The notes under the pieces are model-generated. The model saw only the letters and a program-made list of their open reading frames with translations. It did no database searches and was not told where the DNA came from. From Gammaproteobacteria bacterium (lineage in GTDB: Bacteria; Pseudomonadota; Gammaproteobacteria; Pseudomonadales; Azotimanducaceae), in assembly GCA_009840545.1 (NCBI GenBank), contig VXNM01000014.1, positions 1 through 59,096 on the forward strand: DNA of 59,096 nucleotides, written 5' to 3'. Numbering within the stretch: position 1 is the first letter of the stretch; each line of letters begins with the position of its first letter. The position numbers and the translations under genes were made by a program. This document shows, one piece after another, positions 10,569 through 19,736 of this stretch.

Positions 10569-10589
10569 ACATTGAGATTGTTTCAATGT
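10569..10589. promoter_or_regulatory. inverted repeat, candidate operator
   Basis: Perfect 7-bp arms ACATTGA and TCAATGT are separated by 7 bp. The dyad lies 133 nt upstream of the short TonB receptor start, a fitting place for a dimeric repressor or activator. The regulator is unknown and the motif matches no operator I know. Confidence 0.3.
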
Positions 10590-10742
10590 CGGATCAATAG
10601 GTTGCATTCTGCCCAGTCCGAATGCCGACCAACTACTACAAAGTTCGATTCTTGCATCAATCTAGGCGTAGGTGATGAACGGCAAGCAGAAACTCCTTAC
10701 TCATTGGACATACTCCAACGAAACACATCTGAGTTATAGATA

Positions 10743-10763
10743 GTGATCCATCTCCGAGATCAC
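10743..10763 (-). terminator. weak hairpin after the AGCS symporter gene
   Basis: Arms GTGATC and GATCAC with a 9-nt loop lie about 30 nt beyond the symporter stop codon, in the direction of its transcription. There is no uridine tract, so Rho-independent termination is doubtful; it may only stabilise the 3' end. Confidence 0.2.
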
Positions 10764-10792
10764 AGAATTGCGAGTCTGACCCGGTAAGTCAG

Positions 10793-12466
10793 TCACGCTG
10801 CTTTGTCTTTCTCGCCGCCGGTTCTAAAGAACTCCCGTGTTGTCTGTTTCATGTCACGACTCAGAAGAGTTATACCAACAAGATTAGGCAATGCCATTAA
10901 AACGAGAGTCACCGCCGAAAACTTCCAAACAAGTGAGGTCTCCAAAATCGTTCCAAGGAAAAAGATGACCGTGTAGGCTAGCCGATATGCGAACACATAC
11001 TTGACTCCGAAGAGATATACGATAGCCCGATCTCCGTAGTACGACCAAGTTACTGCAGTCGTAAACGCAAAGAGCACCAATGTAATGGTTACCGTGTACT
11101 GTCCAAAATCGCCGAAGAATCCACGTTTGAATGCCTCTGCAGTGAGCGCAACCGAGTGTATGAGTGACTTTCCGCTAACGGAATACTCCACCGGCAACAT
11201 GCCATTGGCGACCTCCACGACGCCTGTATATGGTTCTCCGCGAAGTGATACGCGAACATCCTCTGCTATTGAGCGATGGTGGATTACCGTAATGTCTGAG
11301 TCTTGAATGACACCGTCTGTTACGGAGATGGGTCCTTCGTAGGTACTTATTGAATCTCCAGTTGGTGGACTCAATCCCATGTGGGCGCGAAGTTGCTCTA
11401 CGTGTTGTGGGTTGGAATCTGAATAAGTACCCGCAATAAATTCCGTCGAAAGACGCTCGAAGTTGTTTTCGAATTTCTCTGTCCAAACTCCCGACGACAA
11501 GATCACCAAACCGGTTATGGTGCAAATAACCAAAGTGTCGATGAACGGTTCCAACAGTGAGACCAATCCCTCGGGAACCGGATCGTCAGCCTTCGCACTC
11601 GCATGTGCAATCGGTGCTGATCCCTGTCCAGCCTCGTTCGAGAAGAGTCCACGCCCTACTCCTTTAGTAAACGCATAAGCGATACTCGCACCGAGGAATC
11701 CGCCAACTGCAGCACTTCCAGAGAAAATACTCGAAAAGATTGCCATGAAAGAAGGACCAATCTGGTCCAAGTTCATAGCGATCACCGCAACAGCCCCGAC
11801 AAGATAAACGGCCGCCATGAATGGAACAACACGAGACGCAAAGTTTGCGATTCGTTTGATACCACCCAAGATAATGAGGGCAAGAAATCCGGACAAGACC
11901 AGTCCGGTCGCCCACGGTGGAATGCTAAACGATGCTTCAAGTCCTTGCGCGACGTTATTGCTTTGCGGAAGGTTGCCGCTTCCAAGAGTTGAGAAGATGG
12001 TGGCGACTGCGAAAATTACGGCCAACCACTTCATGTTGAGCTTGCGTTCCATGTAGTACATGGGCCCGCCAGCCATTTCACCCTTGTCGTCCTTGACTCG
12101 GTACTTGTGCGAGAGGGTGACTTCCACGAACTTTGTAGTCATTCCGATGAACGCCGTTGCCCACATCCAAAACAATGCCGCGGGACCACCCAAAAACAGT
12201 GCAAAGGCGACCCCACCGATGTTTCCCGTGCCTACCGTTCCCGACAATGCGGTCGATAACGCTTGAAAGTGAGTTGTATCTCCTTCGGCATCGGACCTAG
12301 ATTCCTTGCCCAGCAAGATACGCCATCCTCGAACGAAATAGCGAATCTGGGGGAACCCCAAATAGATCGTAAACCAGACTCCAACAGCCAAGAGAACTAT
12401 TGGAAACCAGAGAGCCGACCCCAACAGACTGTCCAACCAATCTAGAAAGTCACCTAACGCTTGCAT
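10793..12466 (-). CDS. sodium/alanine (AGCS family) symporter with a large extra loop
   Basis: Inner-membrane Na+-coupled amino-acid importer of the AGCS family (alanine/glycine:cation symporter), 557 aa. The ATG at 12466 is preceded by GGGGGAG; a longer in-frame start 69 nt upstream lacks a site. Family blocks are clear: [16 protein letters not shown], the GGPMYYME motif and [13 protein letters not shown]. About 10 membrane segments are predicted. Typical members have 440-480 residues. Here about 110 hydrophilic residues (about 328-439) interrupt the membrane core after [13 protein letters not shown] and before [16 protein letters not shown]. The inserted part reads like a folded beta-rich domain rather than a frameshift. 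It sits between gor and the short TonB receptor on the same strand, with gaps of 159 and 356 nt. Alanine or glycine is the family substrate; specificity here is not provable. Confidence 0.92.
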   Translation of the reverse strand: MQALGDFLDWLDSLLGSALWFPIVLLAVGVWFTIYLGFPQIRYFVRGWRILLGKESRSDAEGDTTHFQALSTALSGTVGTGNIGGVAFALFLGGPAALFWMWATAFIGMTTKFVEVTLSHKYRVKDDKGEMAGGPMYYMERKLNMKWLAVIFAVATIFSTLGSGNLPQSNNVAQGLEASFSIPPWATGLVLSGFLALIILGGIKRIANFASRVVPFMAAVYLVGAVAVIAMNLDQIGPSFMAIFSSIFSGSAAVGGFLGASIAYAFTKGVGRGLFSNEAGQGSAPIAHASAKADDPVPEGLVSLLEPFIDTLVICTITGLVILSSGVWTEKFENNFERLSTEFIAGTYSDSNPQHVEQLRAHMGLSPPTGDSISTYEGPISVTDGVIQDSDITVIHHRSIAEDVRVSLRGEPYTGVVEVANGMLPVEYSVSGKSLIHSVALTAEAFKRGFFGDFGQYTVTITLVLFAFTTAVTWSYYGDRAIVYLFGVKYVFAYRLAYTVIFFLGTILETSLVWKFSAVTLVLMALPNLVGITLLSRDMKQTTREFFRTGGEKDKAA

Positions 12467-12625
12467 CTTGCTCCCCCACTTTGACGCTTTGCGCTCCGCA
12501 GCAGTCTCACGTGTTGAACACAACGCAAGATGCAACTAGCACACAATTGAATCTAAATATTACATTGACACCCAACCGTAATCTGAATTAATGCCACACA
12601 ACCGATATCTGACCCGGATGTCGCC

Positions 12626-13975
12626 TTACCTACTTCTACTTCGCATGGTTACAAACTCCTCCGCAGAAGTCGGATGAATAGCGATAGTTCGATCAAAATC
12701 AGCTTTCGTTGCCTTTGCAGTAATTGCAACAGCTAGACCTTGAATAATCTCGCCTGCATCGGAACCGACCATATGTGCGGCAATCACGCGATCAGTTGCT
12801 CCATCGACAAGCAACTTCATTAACGACCGTTCGTTTCTCTTGGTGACTGTGTGTTTTAGCGGACGAAAAGTAGATTCAAAGACCTGTAGGTCATCAAACT
12901 GTGATGTGGCCTCCTCCTCTGTAGGACCGACTGTTCCTATATTCGGTTGACAGAAGACACACGTCGGAATGGAAGAGTAGTCAACGCTTCCAGACTCGCC
13001 ACCAAATACAGAGTTAGAAAACGCCATTCCCTCGGCGATTGCAACTGGCGTGAGTTGGAACCGATCTATGACGTCTCCCAATGCATAGATGTTGTTTGCA
13101 CTAGTTTGGTAGGACTCGTCTACTACTACTGCTCCGTTTGAATTGGTCTCAACTTGCGCTTTTTCCAACTCTAGGCCGTAAGTATTGGGTGTTCTTCCAG
13201 TTGCGTAGAGAACTTGATCCACTTTAAGTTCGGTGTTGTCGTTCAGCAGGAGTATTCTTGTGTTTCCTTCTTTGCGAATCGATTGAACCGTGGTGTTGAA
13301 CATCAAGCGAATACCCTTTCCTTCAAGTTCTGTCTTGACAAAGCTCCGTATGCCCTCGTCGAAGCCGCGCAGGAACAAGGGTCCACGGTAGACTAAGGTT
13401 GTGTCCACTCCTAGCCCATTCATGATCCCTGCAAACTCGACCGCGATGTATCCACCACCAACAACTGCGATACGTCTTGGCAAAGTGGGTAGGTAAAACA
13501 TTTCATTAGACGAAATTACAAACTTGCTGCCTGGAAGTCTCGGTACGTGGGGCCGTGAGCCGGTTGCGATCAGAATATGCTCCGCTGTGATTGTGTCTTG
13601 GCCTACTCGTAGTGTGTGATCGTCTACGAATGTTGCACGGCTTCCATAGACATCCACTCCTGCATCGCCTAACAACTCGCCGTATATCCCGTTCAATCGT
13701 CGGACTTCTTCCGTTTTGTTATCCCGGAGCCGTCGCCAGTCGAATTGAGTCGGATGAAGGTCCCAACCATAGAACTCTGCATCTTCAAAATCTTCACTAA
13801 AGTGGGAACCGTAAACGAACAGTTTCTTCGGGATACAACCGACATTTACGCAGGTCCCGCCGAGAGAAGATTCCTCGGCCACCGCAACTCGCGCACCGAA
13901 ACCTGCAGACATCCGAGCTGCTCGAACTCCTCCCGATCCGGCTCCTATAACAAATAGGTCATAGTCGTAATTCAC
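12626..13975 (-). CDS. gor: glutathione-disulfide reductase
   Basis: Cytoplasmic flavoprotein that reduces oxidised glutathione with NADPH, 449 aa, the usual length. It starts at a GTG (13975) with AAGGAAAGGAAA upstream. Visible parts are the FAD-binding GAGSGG (11-16), the redox-active disulfide Cys42/Cys47 in GGTCVNVGCIPKK, the nucleotide-binding GGGYIAVEFAG, the second FAD motif YALGD, and the C-terminal HPT motif with the catalytic His434 and its partner Glu439. A glutathione reductase is favoured over lipoamide or mercuric reductase by the overall motif pattern and C-terminal tail, but trypanothione-type relatives cannot be fully excluded. It is divergent from the large TonB receptor and 159 nt ahead of the symporter. 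Confidence 0.93.
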   Translation of the reverse strand: MNYDYDLFVIGAGSGGVRAARMSAGFGARVAVAEESSLGGTCVNVGCIPKKLFVYGSHFSEDFEDAEFYGWDLHPTQFDWRRLRDNKTEEVRRLNGIYGELLGDAGVDVYGSRATFVDDHTLRVGQDTITAEHILIATGSRPHVPRLPGSKFVISSNEMFYLPTLPRRIAVVGGGYIAVEFAGIMNGLGVDTTLVYRGPLFLRGFDEGIRSFVKTELEGKGIRLMFNTTVQSIRKEGNTRILLLNDNTELKVDQVLYATGRTPNTYGLELEKAQVETNSNGAVVVDESYQTSANNIYALGDVIDRFQLTPVAIAEGMAFSNSVFGGESGSVDYSSIPTCVFCQPNIGTVGPTEEEATSQFDDLQVFESTFRPLKHTVTKRNERSLMKLLVDGATDRVIAAHMVGSDAGEIIQGLAVAITAKATKADFDRTIAIHPTSAEEFVTMRSRSR

Positions 13976-14355
13976 TGGCGATTTCCTTTCCTTAGTTCAA
14001 GCGACAGCTCTTTCTCACTGTTTGGACTGTTTTCTATTCTGGTCGCTTCGGTTCAATCATGTCGGCTGCATGACAAGTATTTTTGTTACCATCTGAATGG
14101 GATCGTCACTGAGTGCATGATCGCATTCTTGGTTTGGGTTGGATCAACAGTCGCACCGTCGCACTGAAAACCACAATGTGTCCTTCGGTCACTGCCGATG
14201 ATGACATTTACGTCATCATGGCTGCGCATGACACCACAGAATCAATCAAGAGTGACTCCAATCAGAGCTCTATGTTAGTGCCTGGGAATCTAGGAAGTCG
14301 CTTGTCGATCTTCACAAGAGCACATCTTCCCGCTCCGCTACAGAGGATTTAGCAC
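13976..14355. promoter_or_regulatory. divergent promoter region between gor and the large TonB receptor
   Basis: This 380-nt gap must hold promoters for both strands. A 79-codon + frame (14113-14352) ends just before the receptor but has no clear ribosome site or recognisable product, so it is treated as leader. A strong dyad at 14198-14219 is listed separately. Confidence 0.45.
14198..14219. promoter_or_regulatory. perfect 8-bp-arm inverted repeat, candidate operator
   Basis: ATGATGAC and GTCATCAT are perfect complements around a 6-bp spacer, a 22-bp dyad typical of a helix-turn-helix dimer. It lies 137 nt upstream of the large TonB receptor and 222 nt upstream of gor. Which gene it controls, if either, is not known. 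Confidence 0.4.
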
Positions 14356-17300
14356 ATGGAATCCAATTCTTCTACCCCACTACCTTCAAGTTACGAAAGA
14401 TTCTTTCACAGAGAAAGGATTGGAAGCAATCGAACAAAAACGAGTTTGACTTGGTTGCTCATTTGTACATTGTTTGGAGCCATTATTGCTAACGCGCAGA
14501 CTCCAGATGAGAGCGATGAATCCGCTTCCGAAGAAATCGAAGAAGTCACCGTAGTCGGTACGGCGATCGCCGGATCGGCAATTGATGCTCCATACGCGGT
14601 CACGAGTGTGTATAGGGATTCCATGGAGGATCAAGGCTCGCCACTGCTCGTCGATCTCATGAAGAATATTAGTGCCTCTCTGGGTGTTCTCGGTGAGCGG
14701 CAGGGCTGGTACAACCATGCACAAGCGAACATCGTTCCCGAGAATGTGACAAGCGTCAATTTGCGTGGGTTAGGTCCGTCTCGCACGTTAGTCTTGCTCA
14801 ATGGCCAGCGTCATGTTTACATACCAGCTCAAATCTTCGGCGGCAGATTTGTCGACGTGAACAATTTTCCGAGTATCGCATTGGAAACAGTCCAAGTGAT
14901 GAAAGAAGGAGCAGCCGCCATCTATGGATCCGATGCGATCGCTGGAGTGGTTGATTTCAGGACTCGAGGAGACTTCGAGGGAACGCAATTCGCCTTGAAT
15001 ATCGACCAATTTGCGGACGCCGGCGACATGACAATGAGCGGAATATGGGGGCGTCAGTTTGATGCGGGACATTGGGTTGTTAGTTTCGAAAGAACTCAAC
15101 GGTCCGAACTACCACCCACTGCTCGAAACTACGTCGTTCGACCCTTTTCCGGAGATGGTGGATGGTCTTTTTGGGGGAATCCAGGTGCATATATCGTGCC
15201 CAGCGAACCTGTTCCGACCGATATCGAAGGGTTCATTACGACCTTACAAGTTCTTCCACATTTCGTAGATCCAGAATGTGAGAATTTCGGTGGCCACCTC
15301 GAGTTGTTTCCGAGTTATCCAGAGTTCAATACTTGTCGATTCAGATATGCGCAGTTTGACAACATCATCGATGACATGATTAACAATCGATTTCTTGTGG
15401 AAGGAAATGGAACGCTGGAAAATGGGATGGGATGGCACTTTGAAATGCTCTGGTCCAACGCTGATATTCCCGATTGGCTAACGACACCTTCGTATCCGCC
15501 TCGCTCTCAGTTTGATGGCGTTCAGCTTGTCGCAACCGATCATCCTGGTCGAATTTCGTTCTGTAACACGTTCGGCGACATCATTGATGAATGTAGCAAT
15601 ACAGAAGATTGGTATTTCTACGGACGACTACGTGGAAACGGTGGCAGTGGTCGTATTTTTTCGCGTAATTCCGAAACTTACCGTTTTGCGGGATCTGTAG
15701 ATGGGGTGCTCGAATTGGAGCAGTTTTCCGCCAACTACGATATTGCGATCTCGTATTCGTTTTCGGACGGACACATGGAAACCGGTGGAGAGTACGGATA
15801 TCGAAAATTCCTCGCGTTTCGAGGTTATGGTGGTCCTGACTGTGGAGTGGGTGTCGTTGCCGACTCTACGTCCCCATCCTACATAGGATTGGGAACCATT
15901 CCTGCAGGGGTAGAGCCTGGTACCGGCGATTGTCACTACTACAATCCTTTCAGTGTGGGCTTGCCCAACTCTGAGCAGTTCGGATCCCTCTATTCCACAC
16001 AGCCTAATCCAAATTACGACTCTTCAGTAGCAAATGATCCGTCGATGATCGATTGGATTCTAGAGACCGTAACTCAAGACAGCACTGCAGGACTTTTCGT
16101 GATCGATGGAATCCTCAGCGGAGAGATCATTCCGGAAAAGCTCGAATACGCAGTAGGCTACCAATATCGCTCGTTTAATGTGGATTCAGTTGCAAATCGA
16201 CCAGCTGATCTATCACTCAATCCTTGCTACGTGCCCAATGATCGCGCATGTGCAGCAACAACGGGCTTATTTTCCTTTACAGTCGGTACGTTCCCGTATG
16301 AATCGGACCAGACAGTGAACAGAATTTTTGCCGAGCTTGCAAGCAATCCGCACGACCAAGTGAAGATTCAATTTGCACTTGATTTTGAGGATTATGGTGT
16401 AGCCCATAGTCTGGATCCCAAAGTTGCAGTCCGATACGACATCTCGGAGGTCTTCTCCCTCAGATCTTCATTGCAGTCCACTTTTCGCGTTCCATCAGTT
16501 GACGACTTGAACACGCAACCGCTAACAACGTTGGAATACGTAGCCGAAGCAGACATTTACAAGCCCGTGGATACATACGGCTCGGAAGACTTGGATCCAG
16601 AGTCCGCTCTCACGTACAACATTGGTATTGTGGGTCGTTCAGGAGATTGGGAGTTTTCAGCTGATTATTGGTCATACGACTTCAAGGATCTCATAGGCCC
16701 CATTCCTCACGCAGCCATTTCGCGACTCTATGTGGACGACGCAACGCGATCGTTTGTTCAAGCCAACATTAGCTGCCCAGGCGGATTCCATCCATGTAGT
16801 GGTGTTGCGATAGAAAGGGTTAGAGTTGACCTAGTCAACTGGCCGGGAATCGAAACCACCGGCATCGACTTCCACGCCTCCAAGTTCTGGAACACGGAGT
16901 ACGGAGAGATTTCTCTTTCTTGGGAAGGGACTCGGGTGAACACGTACACCGTACGACCACTTATCGCATTCGGTGAAACGATTGTTGCCGAAACAGAGGC
17001 TGCAGGCTATCTGAACCAACCCAATCCCATTGCTCCTCCCATACCTCAATTAAAGATGCGGATGTCTTTGGCGCTGGAGCGTGATGATTACCGAGTGGTG
17101 GGCTACTTGAACTTCATATCCTCTTATGAAGACCGCACGGAAGCCGACTCCGAGTGGAATGAGATCGACTCTCAGATGACTTTGGACGTAATGTCGAGGT
17201 GGAAGCCTGAAATTGCTGGTCTAGACTTGAGCTTCGGTATTCTTAATCTGCTTGACGAGGACCCTCCGTTTGTGAATTGGGAACAAGGCTACGACGGCTT

Positions 17301-17361
17301 TACGCACAACCCGAAGAATCGCCGGTTCAAATTGGTCGTTTCTTACATGTTGCCAAACTGA
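14356..17361 (+). CDS. large TonB-dependent receptor
   Basis: Outer-membrane gated importer, 1001 aa, with AGAGGA before the ATG. A long N-region (1-28) precedes a hydrophobic signal segment (about 29-47, TWLLICTLFGAIIANAQ). A TonB box-like EEVTVVGT lies near residue 62. The plug spans about 70-230, with NLRGLGPSRTLVLLNGQRH and AAAIYGSDAIAGVVDFRTR as clear family signatures. A 22-strand barrel is expected for the rest, with several Cys pairs in long extracellular loops. The end reads RFKLVVSYMLPN, close to the usual amphipathic last strand although the last residue is not aromatic. This type is common in organisms that import glycans, siderophores or peptides. The ligand cannot be assigned and no transport partner gene lies beside it. 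Confidence 0.92.
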   Translation: MESNSSTPLPSSYERFFHRERIGSNRTKTSLTWLLICTLFGAIIANAQTPDESDESASEEIEEVTVVGTAIAGSAIDAPYAVTSVYRDSMEDQGSPLLVDLMKNISASLGVLGERQGWYNHAQANIVPENVTSVNLRGLGPSRTLVLLNGQRHVYIPAQIFGGRFVDVNNFPSIALETVQVMKEGAAAIYGSDAIAGVVDFRTRGDFEGTQFALNIDQFADAGDMTMSGIWGRQFDAGHWVVSFERTQRSELPPTARNYVVRPFSGDGGWSFWGNPGAYIVPSEPVPTDIEGFITTLQVLPHFVDPECENFGGHLELFPSYPEFNTCRFRYAQFDNIIDDMINNRFLVEGNGTLENGMGWHFEMLWSNADIPDWLTTPSYPPRSQFDGVQLVATDHPGRISFCNTFGDIIDECSNTEDWYFYGRLRGNGGSGRIFSRNSETYRFAGSVDGVLELEQFSANYDIAISYSFSDGHMETGGEYGYRKFLAFRGYGGPDCGVGVVADSTSPSYIGLGTIPAGVEPGTGDCHYYNPFSVGLPNSEQFGSLYSTQPNPNYDSSVANDPSMIDWILETVTQDSTAGLFVIDGILSGEIIPEKLEYAVGYQYRSFNVDSVANRPADLSLNPCYVPNDRACAATTGLFSFTVGTFPYESDQTVNRIFAELASNPHDQVKIQFALDFEDYGVAHSLDPKVAVRYDISEVFSLRSSLQSTFRVPSVDDLNTQPLTTLEYVAEADIYKPVDTYGSEDLDPESALTYNIGIVGRSGDWEFSADYWSYDFKDLIGPIPHAAISRLYVDDATRSFVQANISCPGGFHPCSGVAIERVRVDLVNWPGIETTGIDFHASKFWNTEYGEISLSWEGTRVNTYTVRPLIAFGETIVAETEAAGYLNQPNPIAPPIPQLKMRMSLALERDDYRVVGYLNFISSYEDRTEADSEWNEIDSQMTLDVMSRWKPEIAGLDLSFGILNLLDEDPPFVNWEQGYDGFTHNPKNRRFKLVVSYMLPN

Positions 17362-17660
17362 GACGCCAAACCGGTGCTTGATAGATAGCAACCCACAGGA
17401 AATGACTGCAGGCGGGGTCGTTACGAACTCGTCACGGACATACCGCAATGCATCGGTTCTTTTGTCCAAAGTGCTGTCAAGGTCACGTTTGTGAAACACC
17501 TCAAATTTTCCACTCTGCGAGCGTAGCAACTCGGGCAGTTGCTTCTTAAATGAGTGGTAATCAGTTACTTGGTTGCACAACGTTTTTTTCTTCTTCCAAG
17601 TGTGAGGCCCTAGCTTAGACCTTCGAATAGTGTTCGAAATCCGCTGTTAGCGTGTCGTGT
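17362..17660. other. gap after the TonB receptor, no supported gene
   Basis: Convergent gap between the TonB receptor and the decayed tail of the first FG-GAP gene. A minus-strand frame ending at 17400 reads like coding sequence over about 60 codons but overlaps the receptor end and matches no family I know. No terminator is obvious. Confidence 0.3.
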
Positions 17661-17664
17661 CGAA

Positions 17665-17860
17665 TGGAGCACCATGTCAGCCATCCCTTGTTCTGAATTA
17701 CGGCCTGTTGATGCGTAGATACACCAGCCCACCGCAATCGTAAACGTAACAGAGACTTCGGCTCGAGCTGAAGTCTAGATTCTTTTGGGCAGACTCGGTA
17801 CGAACGAAACAGGTGTGAACTTTCGCACGTTGCTTGTGTCTTGCAGTATCGTGTCGAAGC
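17665..17860 (-). pseudogene. decayed remnant of a DsbD-N-like domain from the first FG-GAP gene
   Basis: This DNA aligns by eye with the part of the second FG-GAP gene that encodes the start of its C-terminal DsbD-N-like domain (about 25150-25360). Shared stretches include ACCAAGCATGACATAGATGCG just inside the coding part, GTAAACGTAAC/GTGAACGTAAC and GCCTGTTG-TGC-TAGAT. Several small insertions, deletions and a stop at 17861 put it out of frame. The alignment fades near 17665, well before the end of the domain. It shows that the shorter paralog once carried the same C-terminal domain. Confidence 0.7.
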
Positions 17861-19330
17861 CTAGAATCCCAGGCTAGCGCTATCGTCACTTGCAGAAGAG
17901 GTGGCGGGATTCGTACCAAGCATGACATAGATGCGACCCTGGTGCCGCATGGTTAACCAGTGACCCTTATCTTCCTTGTAGAGTCTTCCTACGGTCTGTT
18001 CCCAGTAGTCGACATTCATCTGAACCATTTCTTCAAGTTCTTCATCGGTTCCTGACCAATTGGCACCAAAGTCCTCACGAAGCCCTTCTGCGGTTGGACG
18101 TTCGCGAGGTGGATACCGACCGGGATCTTTGCCGGCCGCTTCTACTTGGTTGACACTTTCCCATTCCCACGACAGTTCGTCGGAGAATTCACCTCCGTTT
18201 ACGGTCGCTACACTGGCTCCGATTATGAGATCATGAACACCATCGCCATTCCAGTCATCGACGTACACGCGGGGACCACTTCCCGGCAGAGCTTTGCTGC
18301 CATCTGAGGTTCTTAACAAATCCATACCCGATTCGAACCTATGTCCGTTGTTGGTCTTGACTCCTTTGAAAAACATTACAGCTGGGTCGTTGGGCTTTGT
18401 ATAGCTGCCGGTGACTAGCAAATCCAGGACTCCGTCGTTGTCCCAGTCAACTACATAAGGTGAGGTTTTTACGTCTCCGCTTGGCGTTGACTCTCCCATT
18501 TGTTGAAGTCTTTCCTGTTCTTCAAGACTCAGTTCACGGACGACGAGAGGATTGCCGTCTACATCGAGCAGCAGTTGACGTCTACCGAATTTCGGACTCT
18601 TCGGAGTTCCGATGTTTTCACTCATGCGCAGTCCACCTCCGCCTCCAAATATGAGGTCATAGTCGCCATCGTCGTCGAAGTCTCCCATGGCCGCTGAAGA
18701 GTAAACCCAATAAAAGAACATTTCAGTTTCATCAGGTGGATCATCATCTCCGCCCATAAAGGGATTCCAATTCGAGGAGGGATCGCCTTCTTGTGGTAAT
18801 TTGACTCCGGGCAGAAAGCCTTCGGCACTTCCCCTGTACCAAGTTACCTCTCCGGGGTGATATTGGCCCGTGATCATATCGACGTAGCCATCGTCATTTA
18901 AGTCGTAGAAGTACGGAGTGAAACCTATGCAACACCACTGCTCGACCTCCATGATCGTTCCTTCAGTGTCCCGCGCCCACTCGAAATCCTCGTTGAAGAT
19001 TGGGGCGATGTCAGAGCCGATATTCTTGTAGACTCGAACTGTTGAACCATCCTTGCCCATTGGGAACAACTCGCCAGAATTTGTCTCAAATTCCCCCACG
19101 AGAAGGTCCCGTTTGCCATCCCCGTCCCAATCAAAAAGAGCGGGAGCCGCCAATCCATGCTTTTCCGTCTTCAACGGCGATTTACCCCCCATGACCAGAA
19201 ATGGCGGTTGAAGGTCGGGTGCGCCCTCAATGGCAGCACCTTCAATCTCAGGGAAACTCATTTCGTCGGCAACGACAGCAGACGTTAGAAAAATGCACCA
19301 GGCAAGTGGTGCAAACCAGCAATTCCTCAT
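17861..19330 (-). CDS. secreted FG-GAP/VCBS beta-propeller protein, truncated paralog
   Basis: Predicted exported calcium-binding propeller, 489 aa. The ATG at 19330 follows AGGAAGGA and opens a signal peptide (about 1-21, cut near SAVVA/DE). Five Asp-rich loops of the FG-GAP/VCBS type are visible: near residues 67 (DWDGDGKRD), 143 (DLNDDGYVD), 217 (DFDDDGDYD), 296 (DWDNDGVLD) and 359 (DWNGDGVHD). It is closely similar along its whole length to the gene at 24895-26808, including signal peptide and ribosome site. It ends after DDSASLGF where the paralog continues for about 110 residues, and the lost part survives as decayed DNA just downstream. Such proteins often bind ligands or partners at the cell surface; the role here is unknown. 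The propeller itself remains intact, so the protein may still work. Confidence 0.85.
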   Translation of the reverse strand: MRNCWFAPLAWCIFLTSAVVADEMSFPEIEGAAIEGAPDLQPPFLVMGGKSPLKTEKHGLAAPALFDWDGDGKRDLLVGEFETNSGELFPMGKDGSTVRVYKNIGSDIAPIFNEDFEWARDTEGTIMEVEQWCCIGFTPYFYDLNDDGYVDMITGQYHPGEVTWYRGSAEGFLPGVKLPQEGDPSSNWNPFMGGDDDPPDETEMFFYWVYSSAAMGDFDDDGDYDLIFGGGGGLRMSENIGTPKSPKFGRRQLLLDVDGNPLVVRELSLEEQERLQQMGESTPSGDVKTSPYVVDWDNDGVLDLLVTGSYTKPNDPAVMFFKGVKTNNGHRFESGMDLLRTSDGSKALPGSGPRVYVDDWNGDGVHDLIIGASVATVNGGEFSDELSWEWESVNQVEAAGKDPGRYPPRERPTAEGLREDFGANWSGTDEELEEMVQMNVDYWEQTVGRLYKEDKGHWLTMRHQGRIYVMLGTNPATSSASDDSASLGF

Positions 19331-19736
19331 TGTGTCCTTCCTAATTTGCCACAGGTATGGCAGCAAATCAATCCTTCCTAAACTAGAAGAATTATAGGTT
19401 TTGTTAGCCTAAATTTCAGGTGCGATTATCCCTGTAGGCCTTATTGCAAGGACTCGAACCCACTGGGATTGCGATTCAAGGCTCGAAGGGAAGTTTGTGC
19501 GAATAAGAGCCATTTTCATACATTGTTATTGGAGCTAGCTGGCTTGTCCGCAACTTCAGTCCGTTTTAAAAGACCAGAGCACGTAAAAACGACAATTCAA
19601 ACTAATTCACGGTGTTGCATCAAAGGCACGCAACTTGCCTTCAAGATGCCAGAGTTGGGTACGAAGTTTCCGGTCTTTGAAACTCTTTGACCTTGTCTAA
19701 ACTCTATATCTGTAAGCAACCGTCGAGAACCAGTGG
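19331..19736. other. divergent gap between FG-GAP gene and permease fusion
   Basis: This 406-nt gap separates two divergent genes and so should contain both promoters. A 73-codon + frame (19469-19690) starting with TTG shares an 11-nt CGATTCAAG-type start with the next gene but resembles no known protein and lacks a ribosome site. No gene is called. Confidence 0.35.

Larger units (their letters stand above)
10437..10792 (-). other. upstream region of the short TonB receptor
   Basis: This 356-nt gap lies between the symporter stop and the receptor start and holds no supported gene. It contains two dyads, listed separately: one at 10569-10589, 133 nt upstream of the receptor start, and a possible transcript-end hairpin at 10743-10763. 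No cobalamin or other riboswitch signature was recognised. Confidence 0.4.

Noticed and set aside
10437-10792. Cobalamin riboswitch upstream of the BtuB-like receptor
   Set aside because: No B12-box-like sequence was found on the minus strand.
14113-14352. 79-codon frame just upstream of the large TonB receptor
   Set aside because: It runs through the dyad region, has no clear ribosome site and resembles no protein, so it is treated as a leader.
19437-19475. tRNA-like T-arm string (GGTTCGAGTCC) on the minus strand
   Set aside because: The flanks do not pair as a T-stem and no anticodon or acceptor arms are present.
19469-19736. Repeated CGATTCAAG start segment before the permease gene
   Set aside because: The match is only about 11 nt and the first copy has no open frame with a ribosome site, so chance is likely.
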